Positions 63,908-64,000 of a DNA stretch of 64,000 nucleotides are shown in pieces. The translations under genes and the position numbers were made by a program. The stretch's first letter is position 1, and each line of letters begins with the position of its first letter. Source of the DNA: Fomitopsis serialis (taxonomy: Eukaryota > Basidiomycota > Agaricomycetes > Polyporales > Fomitopsidaceae); NCBI RefSeq assembly GCF_022376445.1, contig NW_025955066.1, forward strand, positions 78,529 through 142,528, read 5' to 3'. The notes beneath the pieces are model-generated. The model was not told the DNA's origin. It saw only the letters and a list, made by a program, of their open reading frames with translations, and searched no databases.

Positions 63908-64000
63908 TTAGCACTGGCAGGACCATCGCGTCTGTGCTCTTTAGAGCTGGCCATGCTCGAGCATGCTGTTGGTCGGTGTGTTCTGCCTGATCCCGCCGAA

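Larger units (their letters stand above)
55488..64000. repeat. Right arm of large inverted repeat (continues off the window)
   Basis: Reverse complement of 5033-13565, about 20 bp shorter. From 55488 to about 61800 it is nearly identical; from about 61826 onward it carries at least 15 small losses and essentially no gains relative to the left arm. Spacer between arms is about 41.9 kb. Confidence 0.9.

Noticed and set aside
1..64000. rRNA, tRNA or telomere repeats
   Set aside because: No TTAGGG runs, conserved rRNA words or cloverleaf-compatible T-loop/acceptor combinations were recognised; a covariance search would be needed to exclude a tRNA.

Overview
The window looks like nuclear DNA of a basidiomycete fungus, probably an agaricomycete. 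Reconstructed genes carry many short introns (about 45-65 nt, GTRNGT...YAG), and several protein types fit: a Tet/JBP-like Fe(II)/2-oxoglutarate dioxygenase family expanded in mushrooms, an Src1/Heh1 inner-nuclear-membrane protein, a Ras-type GTPase ending in a CaaX box, a basidiomycete ABC-transporter fragment and RING-finger proteins. I see no bacterial operon logic, rRNA, tRNA or CRISPR. All exon structures were spliced by eye.

Layout. 1-700 is a CCGGCCGG minisatellite. 1.1-2.8 kb holds two unknown genes back to back (family A on minus, family B on plus). 3.3-4.7 kb has two small minus genes. 5.03-13.57 kb is the left arm of a large inverted repeat: two RING/coiled-coil genes, several short multi-exon genes of unknown function, and the 5' half of the Tet-like gene. 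The Tet-like gene runs out of the arm to 14.3 kb and has a one-base frameshift. 14.7-17.5 kb is SRC1/HEH1 and 17.9-19.1 kb a membrane-anchored coiled-coil gene. 19.6-22.9 kb is GC-rich low-complexity DNA with several repeat types. 23.3-24.6 kb is a Cys/His-cluster gene. 25.5-26.5 kb is the only full-length family A gene, and 27.5-29.5 kb a WD40 protein with a C-terminal membrane anchor. 29.9-31.0 kb is a small DNA transposon with terminal inverted repeats. 31.7-33.5 kb repeats the family B/family A divergent pair in opposite orientation, followed by an ABC-transporter relic and another family A fragment. 35.9-36.9 kb is an array of hairpin-forming repeats, and 38.8-39.7 kb the Ras-like gene.

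40.888-51.641 kb is a structurally complete LTR retroelement: two identical 974-bp LTRs, TG...CA ends, 4-bp target duplication, primer-binding-site-like and polypurine sequences. Its whole interior is one minus-strand open frame of about 2,980 codons with no visible protease, reverse transcriptase, RNase H or integrase. 52.8-54.8 kb is a second WD40-membrane gene, paralogous to the first. 55.488-64.0 kb is the right arm of the inverted repeat and continues past the window end. Its last 2 kb differs from the left arm almost only by small deletions, which looks more like sequence error than gene decay.

The window is dominated by duplication: an inverted 8.5-kb repeat, an inverted two-gene module, a direct WD40 duplication, a 463-bp identical tract suggestive of gene conversion, and mobile DNA. 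The best candidates for undescribed biology are the LTR element with a single giant protein and no polymerase, and the family A/family B divergent gene module.
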